In this document: one piece after another, positions 41,631 through 52,900 of the stretch
Position numbering within the stretch: the first letter of the stretch is position 1
How the letters are laid out: each line of letters begins with the position of its first letter
From: Methylicorpusculum oleiharenae
GTDB lineage: Bacteria; Pseudomonadota; Gammaproteobacteria; Methylococcales; Methylomonadaceae
Reading direction: 5' to 3'
DNA: 64,000 nt
NCBI RefSeq assembly: GCF_009828925.2
Contig: NZ_WUTY02000001.1
Coordinates: 3,688,492 to 3,752,491, forward strand
The notes under the pieces: generated by a model
What the model was told of the DNA's origin: nothing
What the model saw: only the letters and a program-made list of their open reading frames with translations
The model's database searches: none
Made by a program: the position numbers and the translations under genes

Positions 41631-43239
41631 ATGAAACAAGTATCAATGAAAGTTAATCAATCCAACCTGGTCAAAAGCTTGAAGTTCAGCTTTACCAATA
41701 AGACCACGGTTTTGGGTGAGCTCATGCAAAATGCCCGTCGTGCAGGCGCAACTTCGGTAAATTTCGAATTTGCTCCCGAAACCAAGATACTTCGCGTGAC
41801 TGATGATGGCTGTGGTATCGATTCTATCGAGACCCTGCTTACCGTCGCCGAATCCGGTTGGGACGCCGATGTGGTTGCTCAAGAACATCCTTTTGGCATT
41901 GGTTTTTTATCTGCATTATTTGCCTGCCGTCATATCACTGTCGTCAGTAAAAGCGGAAGAATTTCCGTTAATACCGATGATGTTCTGTCATTCAAGCCGG
42001 TCAATATTACTCCTGTCCCAAAATGGGACAATGTAACAATCATTACTATGGTTGCTGTTGATCTTGAATTGGGTCGTATCGAGCACGAACTTAAACGTCT
42101 TGCCACTGCATTTCCAATTCCCGTTCTATTCAATGGCGCTGAACTCAATCGTCCTCATGCGATGGATTCAGGTCTTGAATTTGATAATACAGAAATTGGT
42201 TATGTTTGCCTGGCTGGTTTTTAACAAGCCAGATCAGCATAACAAGAACTACTTGATGTATTTGCAGGGCTTGCCAATCTACAAGTCTTCAAGCTATGGA
42301 TCATTTGGTTCGCCTGGCTATCATATTATTCATCTTGACTCTTCGAAATTTTTTGGTCGATTGCCAGACCGCGACGAATTGGTTGATAAGCAAGATGTGC
42401 TAAAGCAAGTTGAAGGTGTTTTAAGATCCCAGATCGAAAAGCGCCTTATTGAGATGAAATCAAGTTTGTCTGCTTTGGATTTTGTCGCTTATTACGACAT
42501 CATCAATGACTGGAATTTGCTTTATCTTCTCAATGATGTGCCAGTTATCCCCTGGCATGTTTTGTGCGAGATAACCGGTTATCCAAATTGCAATGATGAA
42601 AACTTCGGTGATTATGAGTCTCGTCTCGAAAAGCCAGTGCACCGCGATGAAATTCTAGCCGGTCGCCAAGTGGTTTCTTTCGATGAGTACATGCAAGATG
42701 AAGGCTCTGCGTTGTCGATGTATGTATATATGAACGAGTTCTACATCTACTATCACTCCAGTTCGAACAAACTCGATTCAGAACACTGGCTGCATGCACA
42801 TATTCGCAACCTTAATGGTGAAAAAGTTTCCATTGAACTGATCAATGAATCTCATACGGCTTATTTTTCTGGTCAATGGGCATGTCTTGATTCGGTTTTT
42901 TGTGATGCTTATCGAATTCATGTTGGCAATGATTTTGTTGAGATTGATGGCAATTCCATGTTCGATGGAGAGAAAGCAATTGTCCTTAAAAGAGATGGTT
43001 CTGGCTCTGTTCTCACTCAGTCGAATTCATTCAGAGATGAATACGATTTTCAACAGTCAGCTTATGAAGCGGATGAGTTTGATTTCTCGCAATTTGTGGT
43101 TGCGAACACATCATCTGATATCACTGAAGCACTGAAACGATTGCTGCCGAACTTTAGCGGCTGTCCTTCTCTGTTTGGGAAATCATTTGTCATTACATTG
43201 GATGAAAATGGTCATGTTGCTACCGTAACACCATCCTGA
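41631..43239 (+). pseudogene. GHKL (Hsp90/HATPase-type) ATPase, frameshifted
   Basis: The first frame (41631-42224) has the ATP-binding boxes: ELMQNARRAGAT (30-41), DDGCGI (58-63) and HPFGIGFLSA (86-95). At about 42219-42223 a run of five T ends it with TAA. Skipping one T continues the protein as NKPDQHNKNYLMYLQGLPIY and on to a stop at 43239. Total about 535 residues. One extra T, a sequencing error, or a translational frameshift could explain it. The C-terminal half is not recognised. Confidence 0.8.
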
Positions 43240-43254
43240 TTCATCTTTATTTTT

Positions 43255-43323
43255 AACCCGGCCGGGAAACATTTCCCGTTCGCGGATTGTGTTTCCTGGT
43301 TTCTTTCTTAGAGGAAACACACT
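43255..43323 (+). promoter_or_regulatory. SD-pairing leader of the 43324 gene
   Basis: TGTGTTTCC pairs perfectly with GGAAACACA over the Shine-Dalgarno; GGGAAACA/TTTCCC forms the upstream hairpin. Confidence 0.8.
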
Positions 43324-43690
43324 ATGACTATTGGACAACCTTACCAAAACCCTAACGGCGATACCCAATGTGATGCCAAAGGTATTTTGGGCGATTACCA
43401 TCCGCAAAACGGCTGACCACACCTGGATTGCTATTCAGTTGTTCGGCGCAGTTGGAAGCATTGCTGCAACGGCTTTAACTCCTGAATCAGCATTTAAAGA
43501 AGCCGAAAGTCATTACGGTGCCAAGAACAAAAAGCGTATGAAAATGACGCTTGAAATTGAAGGCGTCGAAACCTTCGATCTGGAATTGGCTTTGAATGAA
43601 GCACTGAAACTTGTCAGCGAAGGCTATACATCCGGTTTCGATAAAAATGAAACTGGCTCATATAACTTTTCGATTGACGCTATTAATTAA
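43324..43690 (+). CDS. Hypothetical protein, probably frameshifted
   Basis: The leader and AGAGGAAAC point to ATG 43324, but that frame (MTIGQPYQNPNGDTQ) stops after 30 residues at 43416. The neighbouring frame, open from 43331 to 43690, gives a better protein (ITIRKTADHTWIAIQLFGAV, then LTPESAFKEAESHYGAKNKK). Either a one-base change joins them, or a 30-aa peptide overlaps a second gene starting at TTG 43331 or ATG 43373. Not recognised. Confidence 0.5.
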
Positions 43691-43698
43691 ATTTACTT

Positions 43699-43778
43699 AA
43701 CCCCTGCGGGAAATTTCATTTTCCCCACGGGATTACTGATTTTTCCCGCTTTTTTGCTTTTTAAGCAGGAGAAAAATC
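43699..43778 (+). promoter_or_regulatory. SD-pairing leader of the 281-aa gene
   Basis: TGATTTTTCC matches GGAGAAAAATCA at the start; GCGGGAAA matches TTTCCCGC. Confidence 0.8.
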
Positions 43779-44624
43779 ATGTCTAATTTCTTTTTTCAAA
43801 AGAAAGTTGACCGTCGCAGCCGTTCCGCCATGGTTGATTTTTTAAAATCTCATTACCGCTATAACACAATGAGTTCTTGGAATCGTTCTTCGTCATACGC
43901 CCATTGCATCAAGATCCATCGTCTCGGTTTAACCTCTGAGCAATCAGATAAAGCCTATGAATCGCTGGATACTGATTTTTGGGATGAAATCAGATGGCCA
44001 ATTGACGAGTTCACTACTTCTCAAGGTGGTTGTTACACGATTGGCACGAACGGTCGTTCAGGTGGATATTTGGTCTTGTATCAATCTCGCCGTGAATTAA
44101 CTGGTCATCTCAGCTACTGTCCTTCTTGTGGTCAACGGAGCTTCAAAAAAGTGCCACCGACTTTCGAAGATGCTAACGAGAATGTCATTGCTCAGGAAAT
44201 ACTCAGAAGTCAGAAATCTTGGCTTCCTGATGTTTATTTGAGTCAGCCTGCAATCGAGGCTTTACCGCTTTCAATAGATGAGAAATTGTCATTGATTGTT
44301 CGCATAAGATCTCAATTGGTTAACCTTAATTGCACAGTTACTGATGCCTGTGGTGTTTGCAGTAAACCACGTCGAAACTTCGATGTGTCGCCTTCGCAAT
44401 TATCCGTTTATCCGGGCAAAAGCATCGATCAGCATGAGGATTTTTATGCCGAAGACTGGTCAATGGATGCTTTACGCGATCGTGTTGATCTCGTCTGCGC
44501 TTTTGATGCCGCTTGCGACGATATTCGTAGCAACTTCATCGCGCTGCTTGATGATTTTGACGTTGTCGAGGAAACGATACAACGTCCGGTCAAAGTAAAA
44601 AAGCTTATTGCTCGTGCAGCTTAG
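43779..44624 (+). CDS. Hypothetical protein (281 aa) with zinc-knuckle pairs
   Basis: 281 residues. Cys pairs CPSCG and CGVC are about 70 residues apart and may form one zinc site. Rest unknown. Followed after 9 bp by the next gene, whose GGAGG lies at the stop codon, so the two are probably coupled. Confidence 0.6.
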   Translation: MSNFFFQKKVDRRSRSAMVDFLKSHYRYNTMSSWNRSSSYAHCIKIHRLGLTSEQSDKAYESLDTDFWDEIRWPIDEFTTSQGGCYTIGTNGRSGGYLVLYQSRRELTGHLSYCPSCGQRSFKKVPPTFEDANENVIAQEILRSQKSWLPDVYLSQPAIEALPLSIDEKLSLIVRIRSQLVNLNCTVTDACGVCSKPRRNFDVSPSQLSVYPGKSIDQHEDFYAEDWSMDALRDRVDLVCAFDAACDDIRSNFIALLDDFDVVEETIQRPVKVKKLIARAA

Positions 44625-44633
44625 GAGGTAACT

Positions 44634-44891
44634 ATGTGTTTTGAAGAAGTTGATGAAATTTCTGATGAAGACCTGGAAGCCGCTTCTGAGTTTTACGACC
44701 GACTTTTGAGTGGCAATCATCCTTGTCAACAAGCCAGACGGATAGCTTTAGAGCAGTTTAATATCTCTCTTCCAGATAATGTGCTGAATCATATTATAGG
44801 GATGTATGACTGTACGCTTTCTTCGATGGATGATTGTGTTCGAGCCTGCTTAACGAAAGCTGGTTTGTTTCATTCCACCAATGTCGAGTAG
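44634..44891 (+). CDS. Hypothetical protein (85 aa)
   Basis: 85 residues, acidic N terminus (MCFEEVDEISDEDLEAASEF), helical. Strong GGAGG 8 bp upstream of the ATG. Not recognised. Confidence 0.5.
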   Translation: MCFEEVDEISDEDLEAASEFYDRLLSGNHPCQQARRIALEQFNISLPDNVLNHIIGMYDCTLSSMDDCVRACLTKAGLFHSTNVE

Positions 44892-44905
44892 ATAGTTTTT
44901 AAAAT

Positions 44906-45001
44906 AACCCATCTGGGAGAATTCATCTCCCTTTGGGCGCATGGTTTCTCTCGGGTGGTTTTTCCATCCCTGCCTGCCGGGACATTACTAGGAGAAAAAC
45001 C
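44906..45001 (+). promoter_or_regulatory. SD-pairing leader of the 75-aa gene
   Basis: TGGTTTTTCC pairs with GGAGAAAAACCA. Longer than the other leaders because of an inserted CCTGCC-rich stretch. Confidence 0.75.
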
Positions 45002-45229
45002 ATGCAATACACCAATATCAAAGTTGGAACCCATGTACGTCCCGTCTGTGAAGATGCTCTTCCTGATGTGAATAAACAATCCGTTGGCGAAATCGTTAAT
45101 CTCAAAGAGGTTGGCCGTTATCGTCGGGATTTTTACGTCACGATTCGTTGGGACAATGGCCGTGAATCTTTCTTGAATGCGTTGTTTTTCGTCAAGACTG
45201 TAGCCATTGTTGATGAGGTGCTCGCATGA
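45002..45229 (+). CDS. Hypothetical protein (75 aa)
   Basis: 75 residues, beta-rich (FYVTIRWDNGRESFLNALFF), probably a small barrel. Overlaps the primase start (ATGA). Not recognised. Confidence 0.55.
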   Translation: MQYTNIKVGTHVRPVCEDALPDVNKQSVGEIVNLKEVGRYRRDFYVTIRWDNGRESFLNALFFVKTVAIVDEVLA

Positions 45230-46296
45230 ACGCCTCAGCCATTGAATCCAAAGATGTAAGAGATGCTGTTCGTGGCTCATGGTTGTCTGTTTTAGATGAC
45301 CTTGCCCCTGAAATCAGCCAAGCAATCGAAAAGCCAGGACTCCGGCATATTCCTTGCCCTGTCCATGGTGGAAAAGATGGCTTTCGTTTATTTCGAGATG
45401 CCAACTTGTCGGGTGGAGGTTGCTGCAACACATGCGGACCTAAACCAGACGGCTTTTCATTGCTGATGTGGCTGAGAGGTTGGAGTTTTCCGGAAGCGCT
45501 ATCGGCCGTAGCTGATGCGCTTGGAATATCTTCAAGTTTCAGACGCGCGAAACCAGCCGTAAAAAAGCAACCGCAATTTGATCAGTCAAAATCCTCTGTG
45601 AACGATGACAAACTCAGATTGCTTTTACGATCAGTCTGGCAGGAGTCGACATCGATCCATCATCCCGATGCCGAACCTGTAAGGCTTTACTTACAATCGC
45701 GCGGTTTGGATAGCTGGCTACCCAATTGGCCAAGCCTTCGGTTTCATCCGAAGATGCAGTATCGGAACGAAGACAACCATGTGGCTGGATACTTTCCTGC
45801 AATGCTGGCTTTGGTCGAAAAAAACAACCAGGCCGTTACGATCCATCGCACCTTTTTGACGGATGATGGTCGCAAGGCGCCGGTTAATTCTCCCAAGAAG
45901 TTAATGCCCGTACCCGCGGATAGATTGATTGTGGGATCTGGTATTCATCTTGGAAAGCCTGGTCGTGTTCTATCTGTTACAGAGGGCATCGAAACAGCCT
46001 TGGCTGTTATCGAAGCAACGGGAATGGTGGCATGGCCATTGATCAGTTCCACGTTGATGAGTCACTTTATCATTCCGCAAGGCGTGGAAAAGCTCATCAT
46101 TTGGTCGGATCTGGATCGATCGCTTGCAGGAACCTTCGCGGCTCAAAAACTTGCCGAACGCGCTAAAGCACAGGGCATTCAAGTTGAAATCCGTGAACCG
46201 TCAGGGCCTTTGCCTATTGATGCCAAAAGCATCGATTGGCTGGATGTCCTCAATCAAAGCGGGCCGAATGCGTTTGTCTTTCGGTCTGTAAGTTAG
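45226..46296 (+). CDS. Toprim primase (zinc-finger and Toprim)
   Basis: 356 residues. An N-terminal zinc-binding part (IPCPVHGGKDGFRLF, then GGGCCNTCG) and a C-terminal Toprim (VLSVTEGIETALAVIEATGM, IIWSDLD) match the primase half of plasmid/phage primase-helicase proteins. It would make primers for plasmid replication or transferred strands. No helicase domain. Coupled to the 75-aa gene. Confidence 0.85.
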   Translation: MNASAIESKDVRDAVRGSWLSVLDDLAPEISQAIEKPGLRHIPCPVHGGKDGFRLFRDANLSGGGCCNTCGPKPDGFSLLMWLRGWSFPEALSAVADALGISSSFRRAKPAVKKQPQFDQSKSSVNDDKLRLLLRSVWQESTSIHHPDAEPVRLYLQSRGLDSWLPNWPSLRFHPKMQYRNEDNHVAGYFPAMLALVEKNNQAVTIHRTFLTDDGRKAPVNSPKKLMPVPADRLIVGSGIHLGKPGRVLSVTEGIETALAVIEATGMVAWPLISSTLMSHFIIPQGVEKLIIWSDLDRSLAGTFAAQKLAERAKAQGIQVEIREPSGPLPIDAKSIDWLDVLNQSGPNAFVFRSVS

Positions 46297-46309
46297 GCTG
46301 GAGGTTGCT

Positions 46310-46576
46310 ATGTGTCAGTATGTTTTCGACGCTAGTAGAATTGATACCTCTCCAGGCATTCCTCGGTCTCCTTTTTCACCGCCCCATGGATGGGAGGGTG
46401 GCAAGGAGCATTATCGCGACTGGCTCCGCAGCGAATTCCGTGTAAACCCGAATCTTCGGCAAAGACTTGGAATTGCTGTGCGTGCCAGAAGCTTGAATAG
46501 GGATATCCATGTTTTCGGCAGCTTCAGAACGGAACTGCTTGAGATCATCGAAACTTTCGGAAAAAAAGGATGTTAA
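46310..46576 (+). CDS. Hypothetical protein (88 aa)
   Basis: 88 residues opening MCQYVFDASRIDTSPGIPRS. GGAGG precedes the ATG by 7 bp. Last gene before the terminator at 46603. Not recognised. Confidence 0.5.
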   Translation: MCQYVFDASRIDTSPGIPRSPFSPPHGWEGGKEHYRDWLRSEFRVNPNLRQRLGIAVRARSLNRDIHVFGSFRTELLEIIETFGKKGC

Positions 46577-46602
46577 CTGCCATGTTGACGCCAATTCCAA
46601 CC

Positions 46603-46645
46603 AAAAAACCGGACTCTGATTTTGTTTCAGCGTCCGGTTTTTTTT
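46603..46645 (+). terminator. Rho-independent terminator ending the right arm
   Basis: AAAAAACCGGAC and GTCCGGTTTTTTTT form a stem followed by eight T. Closes the rightward arm before the giant genes. The rest of the gap to 46911 holds no gene; TATACT at 46752 is the only -10-like match seen. Confidence 0.85.
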
Positions 46646-46911
46646 GCCAATAAAGAAATCTCGCCTTTCCGCCGATGATTATCCAAAAGCAGCGCAAAAC
46701 CCAACAGTCTCTTTCCCTCTCACCTTTGGCGCCAAAATTGTCAACCCACCATATACTCTAGCAGTTAATTCTCAAGCTCAAATATTCTCTAAATGCAACA
46801 CCGCTAACTCTGGAAGCTGATCAAAAGACACGCCTATTTCATAGCCTTTTGAAGTTATCAAGCGGCTTTAATTTTGTGTTAATAGTCAAAAATTCTGGGC
46901 GGAAAATCCTC

Positions 46912-49900
46912 ATGCGCATTTTTACTTTTTTGACGTTATTTTCTTTTTTCTTGACCGCATGGGGAGCCCAGCCTGCTCCGTCTCAGGTAACAGGTGTAAC
47001 GGCAACTCAAGGTACATTATTACAGCGCGTAACACTTTCATGGTCATCGGCGCCAAGGGCCACTGCATATGATGTCTATCGATCTACAGCATATGGAACA
47101 AAAGGTTCTGCTCTTGCTTCGAATTTAACCGTTCTTACTTTTGATGATATTACTAATAATGCCACCCACTATTTCTACACATTAGTTGCCAAGAATGCGT
47201 CAGGAGCTTCACCTGATTCCGTTCAGGTTGAAGGATGGGGAAACATAGTATCGCCCGTGAACACATTAACAGCCACGCAAGGTACCGTTATTGATGCAGT
47301 TCATTTGACATGGAGTCCTATAGTAAATGCCACGGGTTACAACATCTATCGAGCAACCAGCTCAGGGGGAGCGCTAAGTCTTCTTGGTTCGACGGTAACA
47401 ACTTCCTATAACGACGCATCATCAGGGTTTGGAACGGCCTATTATTACAAAGCAACAGCAATTGTCGGCGGGGTTGAAGGTCCACTGGGCAATGAGGCAA
47501 CAGGCTGGGGACAGCAGCCCACTCCGTCTCAAGTGTCAGGCGTCTCGGCCTCTCAAGGAGTCTACTATGACAAGGTGACGGTTTCCTGGTCTTCGTCCAC
47601 CGGCGCTCTTGCTTATGATGTCTATCGATCCATTACAGCCGGTTCCAAAAGCAATACCGTTGCAATCGACCTGACAGGCAATAGCTACGATGATACCGCC
47701 ACAACTGTCAGCACTCACTATTTCTATACGGTTGTAGCTAAGAATGCCACGGGCAATTCACCAGACTCAACCCAATCCGAAGGGTGGATAAAAGTTCCTG
47801 GGACTATTAGCACTCTCTCAGCGACGAAAGGCACCGTACTCAATGCTGTCGATCTGAGTTGGTTACCCGTTGCCGATGCTACAAGTTATAACGTTTACCG
47901 TGCTTCCAGTTCAGGCGGAGCATTAACACTGATAGGAAGTGCGACAACCCCAACTTTCACTGACTCTACTTCGGGTTTTAGTGCCGCTTATTATTACAGG
48001 ACGACAGCCATTGTTGGCACGATTGAAGGGCCGCAAAGTAATGAAGCAGTCGGATGGGGAAAGCAGCCTGTTCCTGATCAAGTTACCGGTGTTACTGCTT
48101 CTCAAGGAGCCTATTATGAAAAGGTAAGCATTGCTTGGTCTGTTGCCGCAAATGCCAGCTCTTACGACATTTTCCGTTCATCGACTGCAGGCGACAAAGG
48201 TTCGCTAATAGCATCCAATCTGGCGGCCCTCAGTTATGACGATACAGCTGCTACAGGAGGAAGCCCCTTCTTCTATATAGTGGTGGCAAAAAATGCCGCT
48301 GGTTATGCTCCCGATTCCAGTCAGTCAGAAGGATGGGGCAAAATTCCAGGTACGGTAGGCGGGCTATCGGCTACCCAAGGTACTGTCGTTAATGCTGTCA
48401 CGTTATCATGGTCAGCCACTCCAGATGCCACGCGTTATAACATTTACCGTGCTTCCAGTTCAGGAGGTTCTCTTACTTTAGTTGCCAATTCCACCGTCCC
48501 TGGTTTCACAGACTCAACTACTGGTTTTGGAAGTGCTTTCTACTACAAAATCAGTGTGATGGTAGGCGCTGTGGAGGGGTCTGCAAGTGTCGAAGTTGCT
48601 GGGTGGGGAAAGCAGCCAGTTCCTGATCAAGTAACAGGTGTATCGGCCTCCCAGGCAACATATTACGACAAAGTTTTAGTTTCTTGGGCTTCGACTACCA
48701 ATGCGGATACCTATGATGTGTATCGATCATCAAATTCTGGAACAAGAGGATCGATCATTGCTTCGGATTTATCCGTTCTCACCTATGACGACACAACCGC
48801 AACGGGTGGCACTCACTATTTTTATACGATTGTGGCCAAGAACGGCACCGGCAGCTCTCCCGATTCTTCACAAGTTGACGGTTGGGGCAAGTTACCAACG
48901 ACGATCAATGCTCTTTCAGCCAGTCAAGGGACAGTAATCAATGCTGTAGAACTCACATGGTCGCCCGTTGCCGATGCTACGAGTTATAAAATTTACCGTG
49001 CTCCCAGTTCAGGTGGCACATTGACTCTGATAGGTAATTCATCAACACCAAACTTTACTGATTCGACATCTTCCTTTGGTCTGGCCTTTTATTACAAAGT
49101 ATCAGCTATGGTCGATATGGTCGAAGGTCCTAAGAGTAATGAGGTAGTAGGCTGGGGACAACAACCCGCCCCCCTTCAAGTCACGGGCGTTACTGCAACT
49201 CAAGATACTTTCTATGACAAGGTAAAAGTTTCCTGGTCATTTTCCATCAATGCAGCGTCTTTTGATCTTTATCGCTCGACAGCATTTGGTGCCAAAGGAT
49301 ATCTAATTGCATCCGGACTATCTATTCTCACTTACGATGACACAGCTGCAATGGGTGGTGGCACTCACTATTTCTATACGGTGGTCGCGAAGAATGCCAC
49401 AGGTAGTTCTCCCGACTCCACTCAAGCCGAAGGCTGGGGCAAGTTGCCGGCAACCATCAACACCCTTACCGCCACTCAAGGCACAGTAATCAATGCCGTC
49501 CAATTATCCTGGTTAGCCGTACCCGACGCGACTAGCTATAAAGTTTATCGTGCGAATTCATCCGGTGGCGCACTCACGTTGGTAAGCACTTCGTTAGCAG
49601 CAAGCTACACCGATTCCACATCTGGATTTGGTAATGCGTTCTATTACAAAGTTACCGCCCTCGTGGGCACTGTTGAGGGTCCGGTTGGAAACGAAGCAGC
49701 GGGCTGGGGAAAGCAGCCGGCTCCGGTCCAGGTAACTGGCGTTACCGCCTCACAAGGCACCTACTATGACAAAGTAACGGTTTCCTGGTCTTCGTCCACC
49801 GGCGCTCTTGCTTATGATGTTTATCGTTCCTCGACGGCCGGTACCAAAGGTAATACTGTTGCAACCGACCTGACAGGCAATAGCTACGATGATGGCACCG

Positions 49901-52900
49901 CAACGGGTGGGGCTCACTATTTCTATACGATAGTGGCAAAGAACGGCACCGGCAGTTCCCCCGATTCTTCACAAGCTGAAGGCTGGGGCAAGTTGCCGGC
50001 GACAGTCAATACGCTTTCTGCCACTCAAGGCACTTTAACCGCCAAGGTTAAGTTAACTTGGGTCGGCCTTCCTGATGCTACCGGGTATGAGATTTATCGA
50101 GCAACCTCTTCCGGTGGCACCGGTTCTCTAATAGCAACCGTCGGCACGACTACCTCTTACGATGATAACAACGCGCTACCGGGGAGTGCGTTTTATTACA
50201 CCGTCAAGACAAAAGTCAGTTCGCTTGTTGGGCCAGCAGGGAATGAAGCTGCAGGGTGGTCCAAGCAGCCAGCGCCAATTTCCACCTTAACCGCAAGTCT
50301 TGGGACCGTCACCAGCGCCATATCATTAAGTTGGACAGCAGACCCCGAGGCTTCGAGCTACGAGGTTTGGAGAAGCACATCAAGCGGTGGTTCAGCGTCT
50401 CTGATAGGAAATCCAACATCGTCAAATTTTGTTGACTCAACAACCCAGGGGGTTGCCTATTACTACTACACCGTTAAAACAAAGGTAGGAGGAGCCGTTG
50501 GGCCAGTAGGGAATGAGGCAAAGGGATTCGCCAATGCAGCTCCAACTTCGGCATCGGTTACTCTAGCCACAACATCCTATGTTCCCAGTGCGGAAACATT
50601 GCCCATCGTCGTCGACCCTAATATCGATGCTGGACAAGGGGAAAATCTTTCGTTCGCTATTACCGAACAAACCACTTCCGGAATGGTAAGTATTAGTAAT
50701 GGGAAGTTTAAATATACACCTCCTGTGGACGGCTCTTTTTCAGGGCCATTGTCGTTTAAATTCGTTGTTACTGATCGAGGTGATCAAACTTTTACCGCGA
50801 ATGGTTCTGTAAATGTTTCGTGTACAGCGCCTTCTATTTCAGCGCTTTCACCAACAACACCTGTTCTGATTGCAACGGAATTTTCTTCTTCAATAACTTA
50901 CTCAATCCCGGCATGTTCAAAAACAAAACAGATTGATATCAATATCCTTGATAATAATAATGTTTCCGTGTCGTCTACGGTTTTACAAAATATAACCACT
51001 GGCATAGGTAATGTTGCCTTATTCAATACTAAAGGCTTATCTAAATCAGGTACTTTTTCTGTTAAGGCTCATATAGCAACAGATATAGGTGAAGACGTAA
51101 AATCCGCTCAACTGGTTGTGAAACCGGTTAATTTGCCGGTTATGGGCATATTGCCGTCAACCTCGGTAATTGATGGACAGGATACTATTGATGTTACCTT
51201 GCAGAACCCATCAGTTGTTAATTGCCAATTTACAAGTGATAAGTCTACTGCTCTGGCAGATGCATCGAAATGCTTGGTTGAGTTATCAACTCCTCCTTAT
51301 GGATTAACGATAGATAATTCCGGCGCACTTCCTTCGCTTCACGGCATTATCCAAAATTCAGGTCAATATACTATTGATGCCACGGTTAGTAAGTTCAACG
51401 GCCAAGATTTATTAGTCGTCGGAAAGGTGTCAAAAACTATAATCGCTTCTTGTCCTCAGTCAACAATTAATTCGTTTTCAACGACATCGAACTTACTGCC
51501 ATATATTAAACCTACCTATAAATTTAATTATGACGCGCTGGCTTGTAATGGTGCTTTATCAGCTAATTTTGTTATTACAGCCAATAAGGATGGAAGTACC
51601 GTTGAATCGCGCCCAATCACTCTCACAGATTTTGGTAGTGATCTCGAATATTCATTGATTGGTCAAGGATTGTCAGAAGGGGGTTATACCGCCAACTTAT
51701 CAATTCAAGGTGCGGAAGGGACAGCAACGAAGACATTTGCTTTCAATGTCAAACAGACACCATTGCCTTCTATTTCAATTTCACCTTCACTTATTGATCA
51801 AGGGGAAACAAAAATTTCAATTGGGGTGGTTCCTTCTCAGGATAAGAACTGCCCGCTTACCTCGACACAAAGCGATGCGGAAAACGATCCGAGAAAATGT
51901 TTTGTTTTCTTCAACTATTCGGTTCCAGGGCTTCAAACTGTTATCGATAGCAATGGGTTGCCGTCAGTAATTGGATACACTTCGCTGTCGGGGAGTTTTG
52001 ATATTGGCCTGAATGTGTCACGTTGGCTTGATGGTCAACGATACGATTTAAAGCCTGTAACAAAAACGCTTGTAGTTAGAGATTATAGCATTCCAGTCTT
52101 TGCATTTTCTGGAGCCACAGAAATGTTTACTGGCGTTTCCAAGTCTGATTTAGAGCTTAAACAGACTGACGGTACCAATTGTTATTTGTTTTTGAACTAT
52201 AACGATGCATTAAAAAATGCCATTGCTGGCAAGAAATCTTGTCTCGCAACCTTCACGATCCCTTCTGATTTAACACCAGCAGTTAACTTAAACTCTGTCC
52301 AACTGAATGGAACTTTTGCAACAGTTGGCGAAAAATCAATTTCTTATTCAGTAAGCAGAATATATGCGGATGGAATGGCTCTTCAATTGGGGACTGGTTC
52401 TCATACTGTTCAGGTGACAGAACCACCAGCTCCTGGAATGGCTTTTTCCGGAGGCTCCAAAATTGCTGAGGACAAATATTTCCTTCAGTCCGGTTCTGCC
52501 TTCACTCGACTAACCGTATCCACAAATCCAATTCTTTCAGCCAAGGTAAAAATTACTTCCGATGATACCGTTCAACCCATCACAAGAAATAACGTAACTA
52601 ATGGCAGTTCCTTTTGGTTAGCCACAGAAAATCTACCGTTACTTCAGGAACGTGAGGTCAAAGTTCGAGTTGCATGGATGGATTACCCATCTGTCTTCAG
52701 TGAAAAGTTGTTAAAAGTTGTTGGTGGGCCACAAGGAACTCCGAAGCTCCATGTCGAAGTTCCGCAGACAGCCAATAGCACAGACGAATTAGTAGCCAAG
52801 GTAAAAATTGGGCAATACACCGCTGCCGGATTTGTTTATGACAAAACAATGCTGAGTGATTGGAAAGGTCAATTATTCGTTGAAACAAATAATTCAGCTA

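Noticed and set aside
15244-45001. Calling the leaders the known STAXI RNA
   Set aside because: The gene context (ssb, recombination) fits, but I cannot recall the STAXI consensus well enough to match it, so the name was not used.
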